From assembly GCA_049889535.1 (NCBI GenBank), contig JBMHDF010000015.1, positions 3,250 through 67,249 on the forward strand: 64,000 nt of DNA, in the 5' to 3' direction. The notes beneath the pieces were generated by a model. It saw only the letters and a list, made by a program, of their open reading frames with translations. It was not told the origin of the DNA and did not search any database. Numbering within the stretch: position 1 is the stretch's first letter; each line of letters starts with the position of its first letter. This document shows, in pieces, positions 25,926 to 34,287 of the stretch. This DNA comes from JAYQKL01 sp049889535 (GTDB lineage Bacteria > Pseudomonadota > Alphaproteobacteria > RS24). The position numbers and the translations under genes were made by a program.

Positions 25926-27407
25926 TTAGAGTATCTCTAAAACATTTTCAGGCGGACGCCCCAATGCTGCTTTTCGCCCTTTCACAACAATTGGACGCTC
26001 AATTAAAATCGGGTTATCCGCCATGGCTTGTATCAGCTTTTGCGAATCTGTCACTTCTTTTAATTTCAACTCTTTATAAACGGCCTCGCCTTTGCGTAAT
26101 AGGCTGGCGGGTTCTATTTTCAGCTTCTTAACCAGCTTAGCAATCTCATCTGCACTGAGCGGTTCTTTCAAATATTCAACAATCTTCACGCTTTCCCCTT
26201 TTTCCTCCAGCAAGGCTAAAGTTTGGCGTGATTTTGTGCATCGTGGATTGTGATAAATTGTTGTGGTCATTTTTCTCTCTCCTTTTTGTTTCTTCACGGC
26301 AGGTTTTTTTGCGGCAGATTTAGCTGTCTTTGCTGGCTTTGCTGGCTTTTTCTTCACTGCTTGTTTTAATGGCACATCAACGCCAACCGCTTCCGAGATA
26401 TTCTGGAACCCATCAGCGCGCAGCAACTCAGCCAAATCACGCTTCATATTTTCAACCAGTCGCGGCCCCTGATACACCATTGCGGTGTAAAGCTGTACCA
26501 AATTTGCGCCAGCCCGGATTTTGGCATAAGCATCTGCGGCGCTCGAAACGCCCCCTGCACCAATTAGCAAAATCTGCCCCTTTGTCAGCCGCCGCATTGC
26601 GCTCAAAATCTGCGTGGCAGGTGCCATTAAGGGCCGTCCTGACAAGCCGCCCTCTTTGGCAGCATGTTTTTCGCCTGCGATGGCATCTCTGTCTAATGTG
26701 GTGTTTGAAATAATAATGCCGTCAATTTTAGTGGCGAGCGCACAGGCAGCAATATCTTCCAACTGCGCGTCGTCTAAATCAGGCGCGATTTTTAGTAAAA
26801 CAGGTGTGGCACGGGCGGATTTTTTGACTTTTTTGAGCAATTCCGTAAGCGGTTTGCGCGCCTGTAAATCCCGCAAACCTGGCGTATTGGGTGAGGACAC
26901 ATTGACGGTTAAATAACTCGCATAATCACCGAAAACTTCAGCACCTAGCGTATAATCTGCAATCCGGTCATGTGCCTGTTTATTCGCGCCAATATTAACG
27001 CCAACCAGCCCCACTGGTGCACGCCGTGAGAGCCTTGCGCGCACCGCCTCATGCCCCTGATTGTTAAACCCCAAGCGGTTAATAATCGCCTCTGATTTTT
27101 TCAATCGAAAAACCCGCGGCTTGTCATTTCCAGATTGCGGCAATGGTGTCACTGTCCCGACCTCTGTAAACCCAAAGCCCGACTTAAGAATACCATCAAT
27201 GGCTTCTGCATTTTTATCAAATCCAGCCGCTAACCCAAAAGGATTTGAAAATTGATGCCCAAGCAAATCCTGTTTCAAAATATAATCATCTTTGCCAGGC
27301 AATGGCGCCACGCGGCCAAAAAGATTCAAAGCCAACAATGTCATTTTATGCGCAAATTCTGGCGGCAGCAAAAATAATATGGGGCGCAGGATTTTATATA
27401 TTGGCAT
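25926..27407 (-). CDS. pyrD: Dihydroorotate dehydrogenase (quinone) fused to ArsC-family reductase
   Basis: 493 residues in one uninterrupted frame. Residues 1-~345 are class 2 dihydroorotate dehydrogenase: the hydrophobic N-terminal membrane helices, PFGLAAGFDKNAE, and NVSSPNTPGL with the catalytic serine. It oxidises dihydroorotate to orotate with ubiquinone. Residues ~350-379 are a Lys/Ala/Pro linker (KKKPAKPAKTAKSAAKKPA). Residues 380-493 are a full-length ArsC/Spx-like domain: TIYHNPRCTKSRQTL with C390, LLRKGE, IERPIVVKGRKAALGRP. An internal ATG (26270) has a good ribosome-binding site, so a free ArsC may also be made. The DUF952 and lysK genes are upstream on the same strand. Confidence 0.93.
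   Translation of the reverse strand: MPIYKILRPILFLLPPEFAHKMTLLALNLFGRVAPLPGKDDYILKQDLLGHQFSNPFGLAAGFDKNAEAIDGILKSGFGFTEVGTVTPLPQSGNDKPRVFRLKKSEAIINRLGFNNQGHEAVRARLSRRAPVGLVGVNIGANKQAHDRIADYTLGAEVFGDYASYLTVNVSSPNTPGLRDLQARKPLTELLKKVKKSARATPVLLKIAPDLDDAQLEDIAACALATKIDGIIISNTTLDRDAIAGEKHAAKEGGLSGRPLMAPATQILSAMRRLTKGQILLIGAGGVSSAADAYAKIRAGANLVQLYTAMVYQGPRLVENMKRDLAELLRADGFQNISEAVGVDVPLKQAVKKKPAKPAKTAKSAAKKPAVKKQKGERKMTTTIYHNPRCTKSRQTLALLEEKGESVKIVEYLKEPLSADEIAKLVKKLKIEPASLLRKGEAVYKELKLKEVTDSQKLIQAMADNPILIERPIVVKGRKAALGRPPENVLEIL
26268..26283 (-). promoter_or_regulatory. Internal ribosome-binding site for the ArsC domain
   Basis: On the minus strand AGGAGAGAG (26283-26275) lies just before an in-frame ATG (26270-26268) that begins the ArsC homology exactly (MTTTIYHNPRC). 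This is as good a Shine-Dalgarno as any in the window. It suggests that the ArsC part (114 residues, family length) can be made separately. Confidence 0.6.
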
Positions 27408-27437
27408 CAGGCTTTCTCATCGTTGATGTTCATATAA

Positions 27438-27857
27438 CTAAGTTTGAGGCGCGACCTTTAACGCGGCAAGTGGTTTCGTCTTTCCATCTGCATATGCTAA
27501 CACAGGCTGGCACTCAGAATCCCACAGAAAATCCCAAATCTGGCTGATCTGTTGCGGCAAAAGCGCGCCATAAAGATGCGGGAAATGCTCCCCACCGCGC
27601 GACGCCTCCCAGACCAACTCAGTGTTGGATAACTGGTTAACTGGCACCTGAAGCAATATCAAATTTTTTTGCCCCAGAAAATATTTTTTGGCCGTGCCTT
27701 CAATTTGATGCACTGCCGAGAAATGAATAAATCCATCATCAATATCGATACCAACGCCTGAAAAAATTTTTTTCTCACAAGCCAGCTCCCAATCCTCGCG
27801 GGCGCAAATTTTATAAATATAATCTGTCTGTTGGGCTGGCTGTTGTGGGTCAAGCAT
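27438..27857 (-). CDS. DUF952 family protein
   Basis: 139 residues. The start YIYKICAREDWELA and FIHFSAVHQIEGTA and the later EASRGGEHFPHLYGAL match DUF952, a small fold of unknown function related by structure to ADP-ribosyl-binding folds. The ATG is 3 bp after the lysK stop, and pyrD starts 30 bp after its stop, so lysK-DUF952-pyrD is one unit. Confidence 0.85.
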   Translation of the reverse strand: MLDPQQPAQQTDYIYKICAREDWELACEKKIFSGVGIDIDDGFIHFSAVHQIEGTAKKYFLGQKNLILLQVPVNQLSNTELVWEASRGGEHFPHLYGALLPQQISQIWDFLWDSECQPVLAYADGKTKPLAALKVAPQT

Positions 27858-27860
27858 GAC

Positions 27861-29459
27861 TCATCCATGATTATTTTCATCAAGACCATTTTCATCTAAC
27901 GCATGCGCGATTAAGGCGATGGTTTTGTCCAATCCATAAAGCGCGACAAAAGACCCAAATCGCGGCCCCTGACTTTGACCCAATAAAATCTCGTAAAGCG
28001 CCTTAAACCAGTCGCGCAAATTATCTTCAAAAAACGCTTTGCCGACGGCGTAAATCTCGCTTTGGATTGTCTCCGCATCTGACGCGGCAGGTAATTGCTT
28101 AAGCTGGTCAAGCAAGTGTGACAGAGCTTGTTTCTCCGCATCTGTTGGCGCGCGATAGGCTTTATTGGGTTTCACAAAATCATGGAAATAAGTCACCGCA
28201 TAAGCCGCAAGCTGGTCGAGCATCGGCATGGCTTCGGGGCTTGCTTCTGGCGCATAGGTTTTAATAAAGCCCCATAAAGTTTCTTTATTATCCGCATTAC
28301 TGGCAGAAACCAGATTCAGCAAAAGCGCGAAACTCACAGGTAATCCTTTAGCAGGCGGTTGGCCCTGATGAATATGCCAGACCGGATTGGCCAATTGCTC
28401 TTTTGGCTCTTGCGCAGCATATTTATCTAAAAAGATGAGATACTCATCAACATTTTTTGGAATGACATCAAAATAGAGTCGCTTGGCTTTGCGCGGGCTT
28501 TGGAACATATAAAGCGAAAGGCTTTCTGGCGAGGCATAATGCAACCATTCTTCAATCGTCAACCCATTACCCTTGGATTTTGAAATCTTCTCGCCCTTTT
28601 CATCTAAAAACAACTCATAGCTAAAGCCTTCAGGTGGCAAGCCGCCTATCACCTTGCAAATCCGCGAGGATAATTTGACACTTTCCATCAAATCCTTGCC
28701 GGCCATTTCATAATCCACACCAAGCGCGGTCCAGCGCATGGCCCAATCGGCTTTCCACTGCAATTTAACCGCCCCATTGGTGACCGGCGTGGTCAGTGTT
28801 TCACCCGTTTCGGGGTGTACATAGCTAATGGTGCCAGCCGCCACATCTTTATCAACCAAAGGCACCATTAATACTTTGCCGCTTATCGGGCAAATCGGCA
28901 GAAAAGGGGAATAGGTCTGGCGCCGCTCTTCACCAAGTGTTGGTAAAATGACATTCGTTACAGCATCATAATTAGCCAATATGGTCAGCAAAGTGTCATT
29001 CATACGACCAGTTGTGTAATATTCAGTCGCGCTCGCAAATTCATAGTCAAACCCGAACTGGTCTAAAAAAGCTTGTAGACGGGCATTATTATGAGCCCCA
29101 AAACTATCATGCGTGCCAAACGGGTCTGGTACTTGGGTCAGCGGTTTTTCAAGATGCGCTTCTAGCATCTCACGCTGGGGTACATTATCGGGGACTTTGC
29201 GCAAGCCATCCATGTCATCAGAAAAGCAAATCAGCCGCGTTTGTATTTCAGGTGATAGCAATTGAAAAGCTTGGCGCACCATGCTGGTACGCGCCACCTC
29301 CCCAAATGTGCCAATATGCGGCAAGCCAGAGGGCCCGTAACCTGTTTCGAATAAAACAGATGTCTGACCTGTTTTTTCAATCCGCGCCAGAATTTTACGG
29401 GCTTCTTCAAATGGCCAGGCTTTGCTTTCTAAGGCGATGTCTTTTAACGTGTCACTCAT
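27861..29459 (-). CDS. lysK: Lysyl-tRNA synthetase, class I
   Basis: 532 residues. The class I signatures are present: the HIGH motif as GLPHIGTFGE (about residue 50) and KMSKS as EKISKSKGNG. Class I LysRS is the archaeal/alphaproteobacterial form and charges tRNA-Lys; class II LysRS is not seen in the window. Start ATG 29459 is divergent from the TerB-like gene, with about 130 bp between. Confidence 0.95.
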   Translation of the reverse strand: MSDTLKDIALESKAWPFEEARKILARIEKTGQTSVLFETGYGPSGLPHIGTFGEVARTSMVRQAFQLLSPEIQTRLICFSDDMDGLRKVPDNVPQREMLEAHLEKPLTQVPDPFGTHDSFGAHNNARLQAFLDQFGFDYEFASATEYYTTGRMNDTLLTILANYDAVTNVILPTLGEERRQTYSPFLPICPISGKVLMVPLVDKDVAAGTISYVHPETGETLTTPVTNGAVKLQWKADWAMRWTALGVDYEMAGKDLMESVKLSSRICKVIGGLPPEGFSYELFLDEKGEKISKSKGNGLTIEEWLHYASPESLSLYMFQSPRKAKRLYFDVIPKNVDEYLIFLDKYAAQEPKEQLANPVWHIHQGQPPAKGLPVSFALLLNLVSASNADNKETLWGFIKTYAPEASPEAMPMLDQLAAYAVTYFHDFVKPNKAYRAPTDAEKQALSHLLDQLKQLPAASDAETIQSEIYAVGKAFFEDNLRDWFKALYEILLGQSQGPRFGSFVALYGLDKTIALIAHALDENGLDENNHG

Positions 29460-29588
29460 ATTATGCTCAACCGCTTTTCATGCGAGATATGGTTGCAAGA
29501 AACCGATAAGTTCTTGTCAAAAAGCATTATCTAGCGCACTCTAGCCTTAAAGAACAGGGTAATTTCATTTTTTCTTTACAGGTGGCCA

Positions 29589-30014
29589 ATGCGCGAAGAT
29601 ACGCTTTTCACAACCGAGCAAGTTTTAGTTTTTTTAATGCTCACAATGGCTGCCGCCGACGGCCCGCTTAACGACACTGAAACCGCCCGAATTGCTCGAC
29701 TTGTCGCGGTACTTCCTGTGTTTGAAAACCTGCCCGATAAGCAAATTCCGGATATCATAGACCATTTTGCGGCGCTCATGTCCGACGAGGCGGGGCTGGA
29801 TACGCTCATGGAACTCGTTGGCGAGTCTGTGCCGCCTGCACTTTATGAAACCGCATATGCGCTTGCTGTTGAAGTGGCGGCGGCAGATTATGATGTCCAG
29901 CCTGAAGAAATTAGATTGCTAGAACTTATCCGTGACACCTTAAAACTTGAAAAACTCGTCACTGCCGCGATTGAACGCGGCGCGCGGGCGAGATTCACGC
30001 AAATGCCGCATTAA
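29589..30014 (+). CDS. TerB-like helical protein
   Basis: 141 residues, mostly helical and acidic. VFLMLTMAAADGPLNDTETARI and the second half-repeat AVEVAAADYDVQPEEIRLLELIRDTL carry the paired acidic metal-binding segments of the TerB-like family. Members are linked to stress and metal response, not only tellurite; no other ter gene is nearby, so a tellurite role is not implied. Transcribed divergently from lysK. Confidence 0.8.
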   Translation: MREDTLFTTEQVLVFLMLTMAAADGPLNDTETARIARLVAVLPVFENLPDKQIPDIIDHFAALMSDEAGLDTLMELVGESVPPALYETAYALAVEVAAADYDVQPEEIRLLELIRDTLKLEKLVTAAIERGARARFTQMPH

Positions 30015-30120
30015 ATTTTGCCCCAAACGCATTTCATTAAATACAACCGAAGGTTGTGTCTTAAAAGAAATTAAACTTACAATTCGTTGAATTATCCCAT
30101 TTCAAAGCCATGATGGCAGC

Positions 30121-31581
30121 ATGAATGGCGATAAAAATAATCCCAGACACTTGTTGGAAACTGGATTTGGTGAAAATCTCCCCTCTGCCCAACTGCACCC
30201 CACTCAACAAGATCAAAAACTATATTGGGCGAGCGAGGCCATTGTGCGCTTCACGCCTTATCAATCAGCAAAACATGCGCCTGTTTTGACATTTTTATTT
30301 TGGTTTTCATGTCTCACCCTCATCACGCTTGGCCTTGTGTGGTTTTATCTCGACGTCACATTTTTTCTGCTCTCAGTCATTTGCTTGCTATTTGCCTTGA
30401 ATGAATGCGCGTGTTTTATATTGGCTCCCCTGCACCGCAAAACACCTAAAAACCATGATAAAACAACAAGCCTCGCTCCCTCAGACTATGGTCGATATTC
30501 TGTTTTCTTACCGCTTTTTCACGAAGCGCATATGTTGGAGCAATTAGTGGCCGCCATGCAAAAGCTGGATTATCCGCCCGATAAATTAGAACTGATTTTC
30601 ATTTTAGAGGCAAACGACCAAGACACTCATGCCGCTTTGCTGGCGCTTTTGGCCAAAGAAAAATTAATGATGGATTATCAAATTTGCATCGTGCCAGAAG
30701 CACACCCACAAACCAAACCCCGTGCCTGTAATTATGCGCTGCTTTTAGCCAGTGGTGATTATTGCGTGATTTATGACGCAGAGGATTTACCGCACCCCCA
30801 ACAACTCAATGAAGCCGCCACATGGTTTGCCCAAAACCCGGACGCCAAAATCTGTTTTCAGGCGCCGCTTATAATAAAAGACCATAAATATGATTTATTG
30901 GGCAGTTTTATGGCGCTCAACTATACAACCTTATTTCGTTTGCAAATGCCTATTTTAGCAAAAGCAGATTGGCTGATTTATTTTGGTGGCACATCTAACC
31001 ATTTAAACCGTCGTCACTTATTGGCTGAGCTTGGTTGGGACGCTTATAATATGACGGAAGATGCCGAGCTGTCACTGCGCCTCTATCAAAGAGGCTATAA
31101 GATTAAAATGTTAAACCACCCAACTTATGAGTCCGCGACCTATGGTTTTATCAATCACATAAAACAAAGAACACGATGGCAAAAAGGCACCATGCAAACG
31201 CTCATCGCGCATCGCCATATTTGGGGTTTTAAAAAGCCCACGATAAAACAAATATATATTTTACTAAGCCTGCTTGGTCGCAGCCTATCGCCAGCCCTAT
31301 TTGCCTTTTTGATTTTGTCAAACCTTACCTTGATTTATAAGGAGACATTCACCCCCTCTTTGCCAAATCTCATATCTTTATTGCCATATGTTTTATTGGT
31401 CATGCTCAATCTATTGGCCTGCTTCAAAAACAAAACTTATTGGCTAATTTTTCTGGTGCCGCTTATCCCGCTTCAGTGGTTTTTTCTATGCATGACTTTT
31501 ATTCGCGCTCTATGGCAATTGCTACGGCGCCCTTTTTATTGGGAAAAATCGCCACATCATCTCACTCAAATTAAATTATAA
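30121..31581 (+). CDS. Membrane glycosyltransferase, family 2
   Basis: 486 residues. Two N-terminal transmembrane helices precede a cytoplasmic GT-A domain with YSVFLPLFHE, DAED (nucleotide-sugar and metal binding), TEDAELSLR and the QRTRWQKGT motif. Further C-terminal helices follow. This is the processive cellulose-synthase-like/exopolysaccharide type of GT2. The sugar donor is unknown, and no polysaccharide export or synthesis genes are adjacent. It ends 4 bp before tRNA-Gly on the other strand. Confidence 0.88.
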   Translation: MNGDKNNPRHLLETGFGENLPSAQLHPTQQDQKLYWASEAIVRFTPYQSAKHAPVLTFLFWFSCLTLITLGLVWFYLDVTFFLLSVICLLFALNECACFILAPLHRKTPKNHDKTTSLAPSDYGRYSVFLPLFHEAHMLEQLVAAMQKLDYPPDKLELIFILEANDQDTHAALLALLAKEKLMMDYQICIVPEAHPQTKPRACNYALLLASGDYCVIYDAEDLPHPQQLNEAATWFAQNPDAKICFQAPLIIKDHKYDLLGSFMALNYTTLFRLQMPILAKADWLIYFGGTSNHLNRRHLLAELGWDAYNMTEDAELSLRLYQRGYKIKMLNHPTYESATYGFINHIKQRTRWQKGTMQTLIAHRHIWGFKKPTIKQIYILLSLLGRSLSPALFAFLILSNLTLIYKETFTPSLPNLISLLPYVLLVMLNLLACFKNKTYWLIFLVPLIPLQWFFLCMTFIRALWQLLRRPFYWEKSPHHLTQIKL

Positions 31582-31585
31582 GGAG

Positions 31586-31659
31586 TGGAGCGGGTGAAGG
31601 GAATCGAACCCTCGTCGTCAGCTTGGGAAGCTGCTGCTCTACCATTGAGCTACACCCGC
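31586..31659 (-). tRNA. tRNA-Gly (CCC)
   Basis: The minus strand forms a cloverleaf: acceptor GCGGGTG/CACCCGC, D-arm GCTC...GAGC, loop TTCCCAA between GCAGC and GCTGA, and T-loop TTCGATT. The loop gives anticodon CCC. The outermost anticodon-stem pair is G-A. CCA is encoded (31586-31588). Confidence 0.93.
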
Positions 31660-31694
31660 CAATATGTCCTTAATGGCCGAACTGAAAGGGTTAA

Positions 31695-32456
31695 TCAAGA
31701 AAATAAAACATAAAAAACCGGCAAAAGATAAACCGTCAACAACCCATTAACAACCAAAGCCAATGCCGCAAAGGCAGCCGCTTCAGGGTCACGACGCCAC
31801 AGCAGGCTGGTGCCAATACCATGCGCCACAACACCAATTGCAAGGCCTTGAGCCGGTTTTGAGTGAATATTGAAAAACCTGAAAACAGCCATTGCTATAA
31901 GACTTCCAAACAAGCCTGTTATCACAACCAGACTTCCTGCCAAAAGCGGGGCAGACGGTAATTCTTGCGCAAGCTGTATCGCCATTGGACTGGTTATCGA
32001 TTTTGTACTCAATAACCATAATGTTTGTTCAGGCGCGCCCAGCAACCATGCCAACACCAGCGCCCCTCCCACAGAAGAGACGGAGCCTGCAACCAAACCA
32101 AAGAAAAACGGACGTGCAAAATTTTTAATTTTGCTCAAATGGTCATAAAGCGGCAATGCCAACGCGACAATGGCTGGCCCCAATAATACCAATAACCAAT
32201 CACCTGCCTGCATGAACTCGGCAAGGGCTAAATCTAAATGATTGCGCCAAAACCCAGCCAACATTACCAATAAAATAAGCCCGCTGCCCGCAACCAGTAA
32301 TGGGTTTGTCCATACACTTGGCCGACGCGTATAAAGACGATGCGCCCCGCCATAGATGAGAAGCAAACCAAGCCCCCATGCCAAACCTGCTTGTTGCGGC
32401 ATATTGGGAAGCACATTTTGAAACCCCTGCCATAAATTCGCCAGCCCATCAGACAT
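31695..32456 (-). CDS. lrgB: LrgB/CidB-family membrane protein
   Basis: 253 residues from ATG 32456. The family signature (LSTKSITSPMAIQLAQEL and VVAHGIGTSLLWRRDPEAAAFAALA) and multiple hydrophobic helices are present. LrgB works with LrgA; the pair was first linked to murein hydrolase control and later shown in some bacteria to transport pyruvate or glycolate. It follows the LrgA gene with 1 bp between, so both form one unit after dcd. The longer frame to 32510 would begin inside lrgA. Confidence 0.9.
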   Translation of the reverse strand: MSDGLANLWQGFQNVLPNMPQQAGLAWGLGLLLIYGGAHRLYTRRPSVWTNPLLVAGSGLILLVMLAGFWRNHLDLALAEFMQAGDWLLVLLGPAIVALALPLYDHLSKIKNFARPFFFGLVAGSVSSVGGALVLAWLLGAPEQTLWLLSTKSITSPMAIQLAQELPSAPLLAGSLVVITGLFGSLIAMAVFRFFNIHSKPAQGLAIGVVAHGIGTSLLWRRDPEAAAFAALALVVNGLLTVYLLPVFYVLFS

Positions 32457-32457
32457 A

Positions 32458-32838
32458 TTAGGTTCGCTCCGTCTTGATAGAAGCATTTTTTTGCGCCGAT
32501 AATCTCTCAAATATCAAACCCGCCAGCGCCAGTCCTAAAATTGTGCTCACAATCACACTAAAAAATAAAACCAATCCATGAGTTTTTAGAAACTCCCGAT
32601 AAGAGATAAGACTCACTAAAGCAGGTAAAAATAAAAACGGCATATGACGAATCATAAACGCGCAAGCAAGCCTTAAGCTTTCCGGCACTTTTTTCAAAAC
32701 AATAAAGCTAATAAACAAAATCATCAGCCCCCAAATACCCGCAGGGACCGGCAAGCCTGATAAGTTCTGCACCGCCATACCAAGACTAAAATAAAGAGCT
32801 AGAAGAAAAAACCCGAGACTGATTTTAAAAAGCTGCAT
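32458..32838 (-). CDS. lrgA: LrgA/CidA-family holin-like protein
   Basis: 126 residues with four hydrophobic helices. LSGLPVPAGIWGLMILF matches the LrgA/CidA family (LPxPGxVxGM in the prototype). Partner of LrgB. The start ATG 32838 overlaps the dcd stop (TGATG region); a GTG three bases upstream is an alternative. Expression coupled to dcd is predicted. Confidence 0.88.
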   Translation of the reverse strand: MQLFKISLGFFLLALYFSLGMAVQNLSGLPVPAGIWGLMILFISFIVLKKVPESLRLACAFMIRHMPFLFLPALVSLISYREFLKTHGLVLFFSVIVSTILGLALAGLIFERLSAQKNASIKTERT

Positions 32839-34004
32839 CACGAGCTTTGCTTAAAGTGTTTTGAAAGACGCAGCCCTTGTTTTTGATAGTTGGACTTCAT
32901 ATCCGAGCCATAAAGCACTTCTGGCTGATCGGTGAGGCGTTCATAAATCAGCCGGCCAATGATTTGGGCATGTTCTAAAATAAAGGGCACTTCGCGAGAG
33001 CGTACCTCCAGCACAGCCCGACTGCCTTTGCCATCGGCCTCCCCGGACCCAAAGCCAGGATCAAAAAACCCCGCATAATGGACGCGAAATTCGCCAACAA
33101 GCGGGTTAAAGGGCACCATTTCAGCCGCATGACTTGGCGGAATGGTAACTGCCTCGCGCGATACCAAAATATAAAACTCTTCCGGATCAAGAATAAGCTG
33201 GCGCGTGCCGTGATTGTAAATCGGCTCCCAATATTGGGCGACATCTAATTTCCCGACGCGGTCAACATCAATCAAGCCTGCATGGCGCTTGCCGCGATAG
33301 CCAATCAAGCCAGTTTCTTTATCCCCCTCAAGGTCAATTGAAAGTGCCAGACCGCCATCAATATTAGCTGGGCCGTCAACCAGACCAATCTCATCATGCA
33401 AGCGTTTTATCTCAGAATCTGAATGCGCAGGGTTGCCGCGGCGAAAGCGAATTTGAGAAAGTCGCGAACCCGCATGAACCAGAACCGGAAATGTGCGCGG
33501 GCTGACTTCTAAATATAAATGCCCTTTATAGCCCGCCGGCACTTTGTCAAACTCTGTGCCATAATCGGTAATCACGCGGGTGAAAACATCTATCCGCCCA
33601 GTTGAGCTTTTAGGGTTGGCAAAAGCCGTGGTGCGTTCAGGTAAAGCTAGCGCCTCCATCAAAGGCACAAGATAAACACACCCCGTTTCCAAAACCGCAC
33701 CATGTGTTAGGTCTATTTTGTGGTAGGCCAGCTCTTCTAGCTTGTTCATGACCTGACCCGCAGGCCCTGGCAAAAAACTTGCGCGCACACGATAGGCTGT
33801 GTCGCCCAATCGTAAATCAAGCGAAGCGGGCTGAACCTGGTCATCCAAAACACCGCCAGGCGCCCAAATTTGCTGTTCACGCATCATATTTCGAATACCA
33901 TGTGCGGGTAAAATGCCCGTTGCATGCGTTTGACCAGGCGCTTTGACAGGCGCTTGTTCTTTATCTTCAGGAAATAATTGCAGGGCTTTATCAGACTGAG
34001 TCAT
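32838..34004 (-). CDS. dcd: 2'-deoxycytidine 5'-triphosphate deaminase, long form
   Basis: 388 residues, about twice the length of E. coli Dcd; the long alphaproteobacterial form has two dUTPase-like jelly-roll halves. The N-terminal half holds QPASLDLRLGDTAYRV and FANPKSSTGRIDVFTRVITD; the second contains YNHGTRQLILDPEEFYILVSREAV and HYAGFFDPGFGSG. It converts dCTP to dUTP for thymidylate synthesis. The upstream region is shared with the divergent metZ riboswitch. Confidence 0.92.
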   Translation of the reverse strand: MTQSDKALQLFPEDKEQAPVKAPGQTHATGILPAHGIRNMMREQQIWAPGGVLDDQVQPASLDLRLGDTAYRVRASFLPGPAGQVMNKLEELAYHKIDLTHGAVLETGCVYLVPLMEALALPERTTAFANPKSSTGRIDVFTRVITDYGTEFDKVPAGYKGHLYLEVSPRTFPVLVHAGSRLSQIRFRRGNPAHSDSEIKRLHDEIGLVDGPANIDGGLALSIDLEGDKETGLIGYRGKRHAGLIDVDRVGKLDVAQYWEPIYNHGTRQLILDPEEFYILVSREAVTIPPSHAAEMVPFNPLVGEFRVHYAGFFDPGFGSGEADGKGSRAVLEVRSREVPFILEHAQIIGRLIYERLTDQPEVLYGSDMKSNYQKQGLRLSKHFKQSS

Positions 34005-34177
34005 ACAGATTCTCCAATCCTCAGTAAACGAGGGGAAGCCCCTGAAATCAAGTCCGAATTTAGAAGTTTTTGTGGAAAGTCTTATGCTTTATATAACGCA
34101 TCATCGCGTATATAAGTTGAATATTTCTACTTGACGCATTTGCGCTTTTTCGTCATTGTGCCGCTCAGTATTTGATT

Positions 34178-34238
34178 TTGTGGTGATTTGAGCCGGCTGG
34201 CTTGCGGCCACGTAAAATAAACAGCTAAAGAAGCCGGG
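34178..34238 (+). promoter_or_regulatory. SAM-II riboswitch upstream of metZ
   Basis: The conserved SAM-II pattern is visible: P1 GTGG (34180-34183)/CCAC (34208-34211), the GATTTGAGCC segment, TTGC, and then GTAAAATAAACAGCTAAAG. The pseudoknot P2 is CCGGCT (34193-34198) with AGCCGG (34232-34237). SAM-II binds S-adenosylmethionine in alphaproteobacteria and turns off methionine-pathway genes; metZ follows directly. Recognised by eye, without a covariance search. Confidence 0.86.
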
Positions 34239-34242
34239 TAAT

Positions 34243-34275
34243 CCGGCCTCTTAATTTTAAAGGGTCGGTTTTTTT
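34243..34275 (+). terminator. SAM-II-controlled intrinsic terminator
   Basis: CCGGCCTCTT (34243-34252) pairs with AAAGGGTCGG (34259-34268), with one mismatch and two G-U pairs, and is followed by seven T's (34269-34275). The alternative hairpin GCCGG (34233-34237)/CCGGC (34243-34247) competes for its 5' arm and would act as antiterminator when the pseudoknot is open. The metZ start is 13 bp downstream. Confidence 0.72.
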
Positions 34276-34287
34276 ATAGGGTAAAAT

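Noticed and set aside
25926..26270. Arsenic-resistance operon
   Set aside because: ArsC-like domain only, fused to PyrD, with no arsB/arsH/arsR nearby.
29589..30014. Tellurite-resistance cluster
   Set aside because: TerB-like protein alone; no terC, terD or terZ near it.
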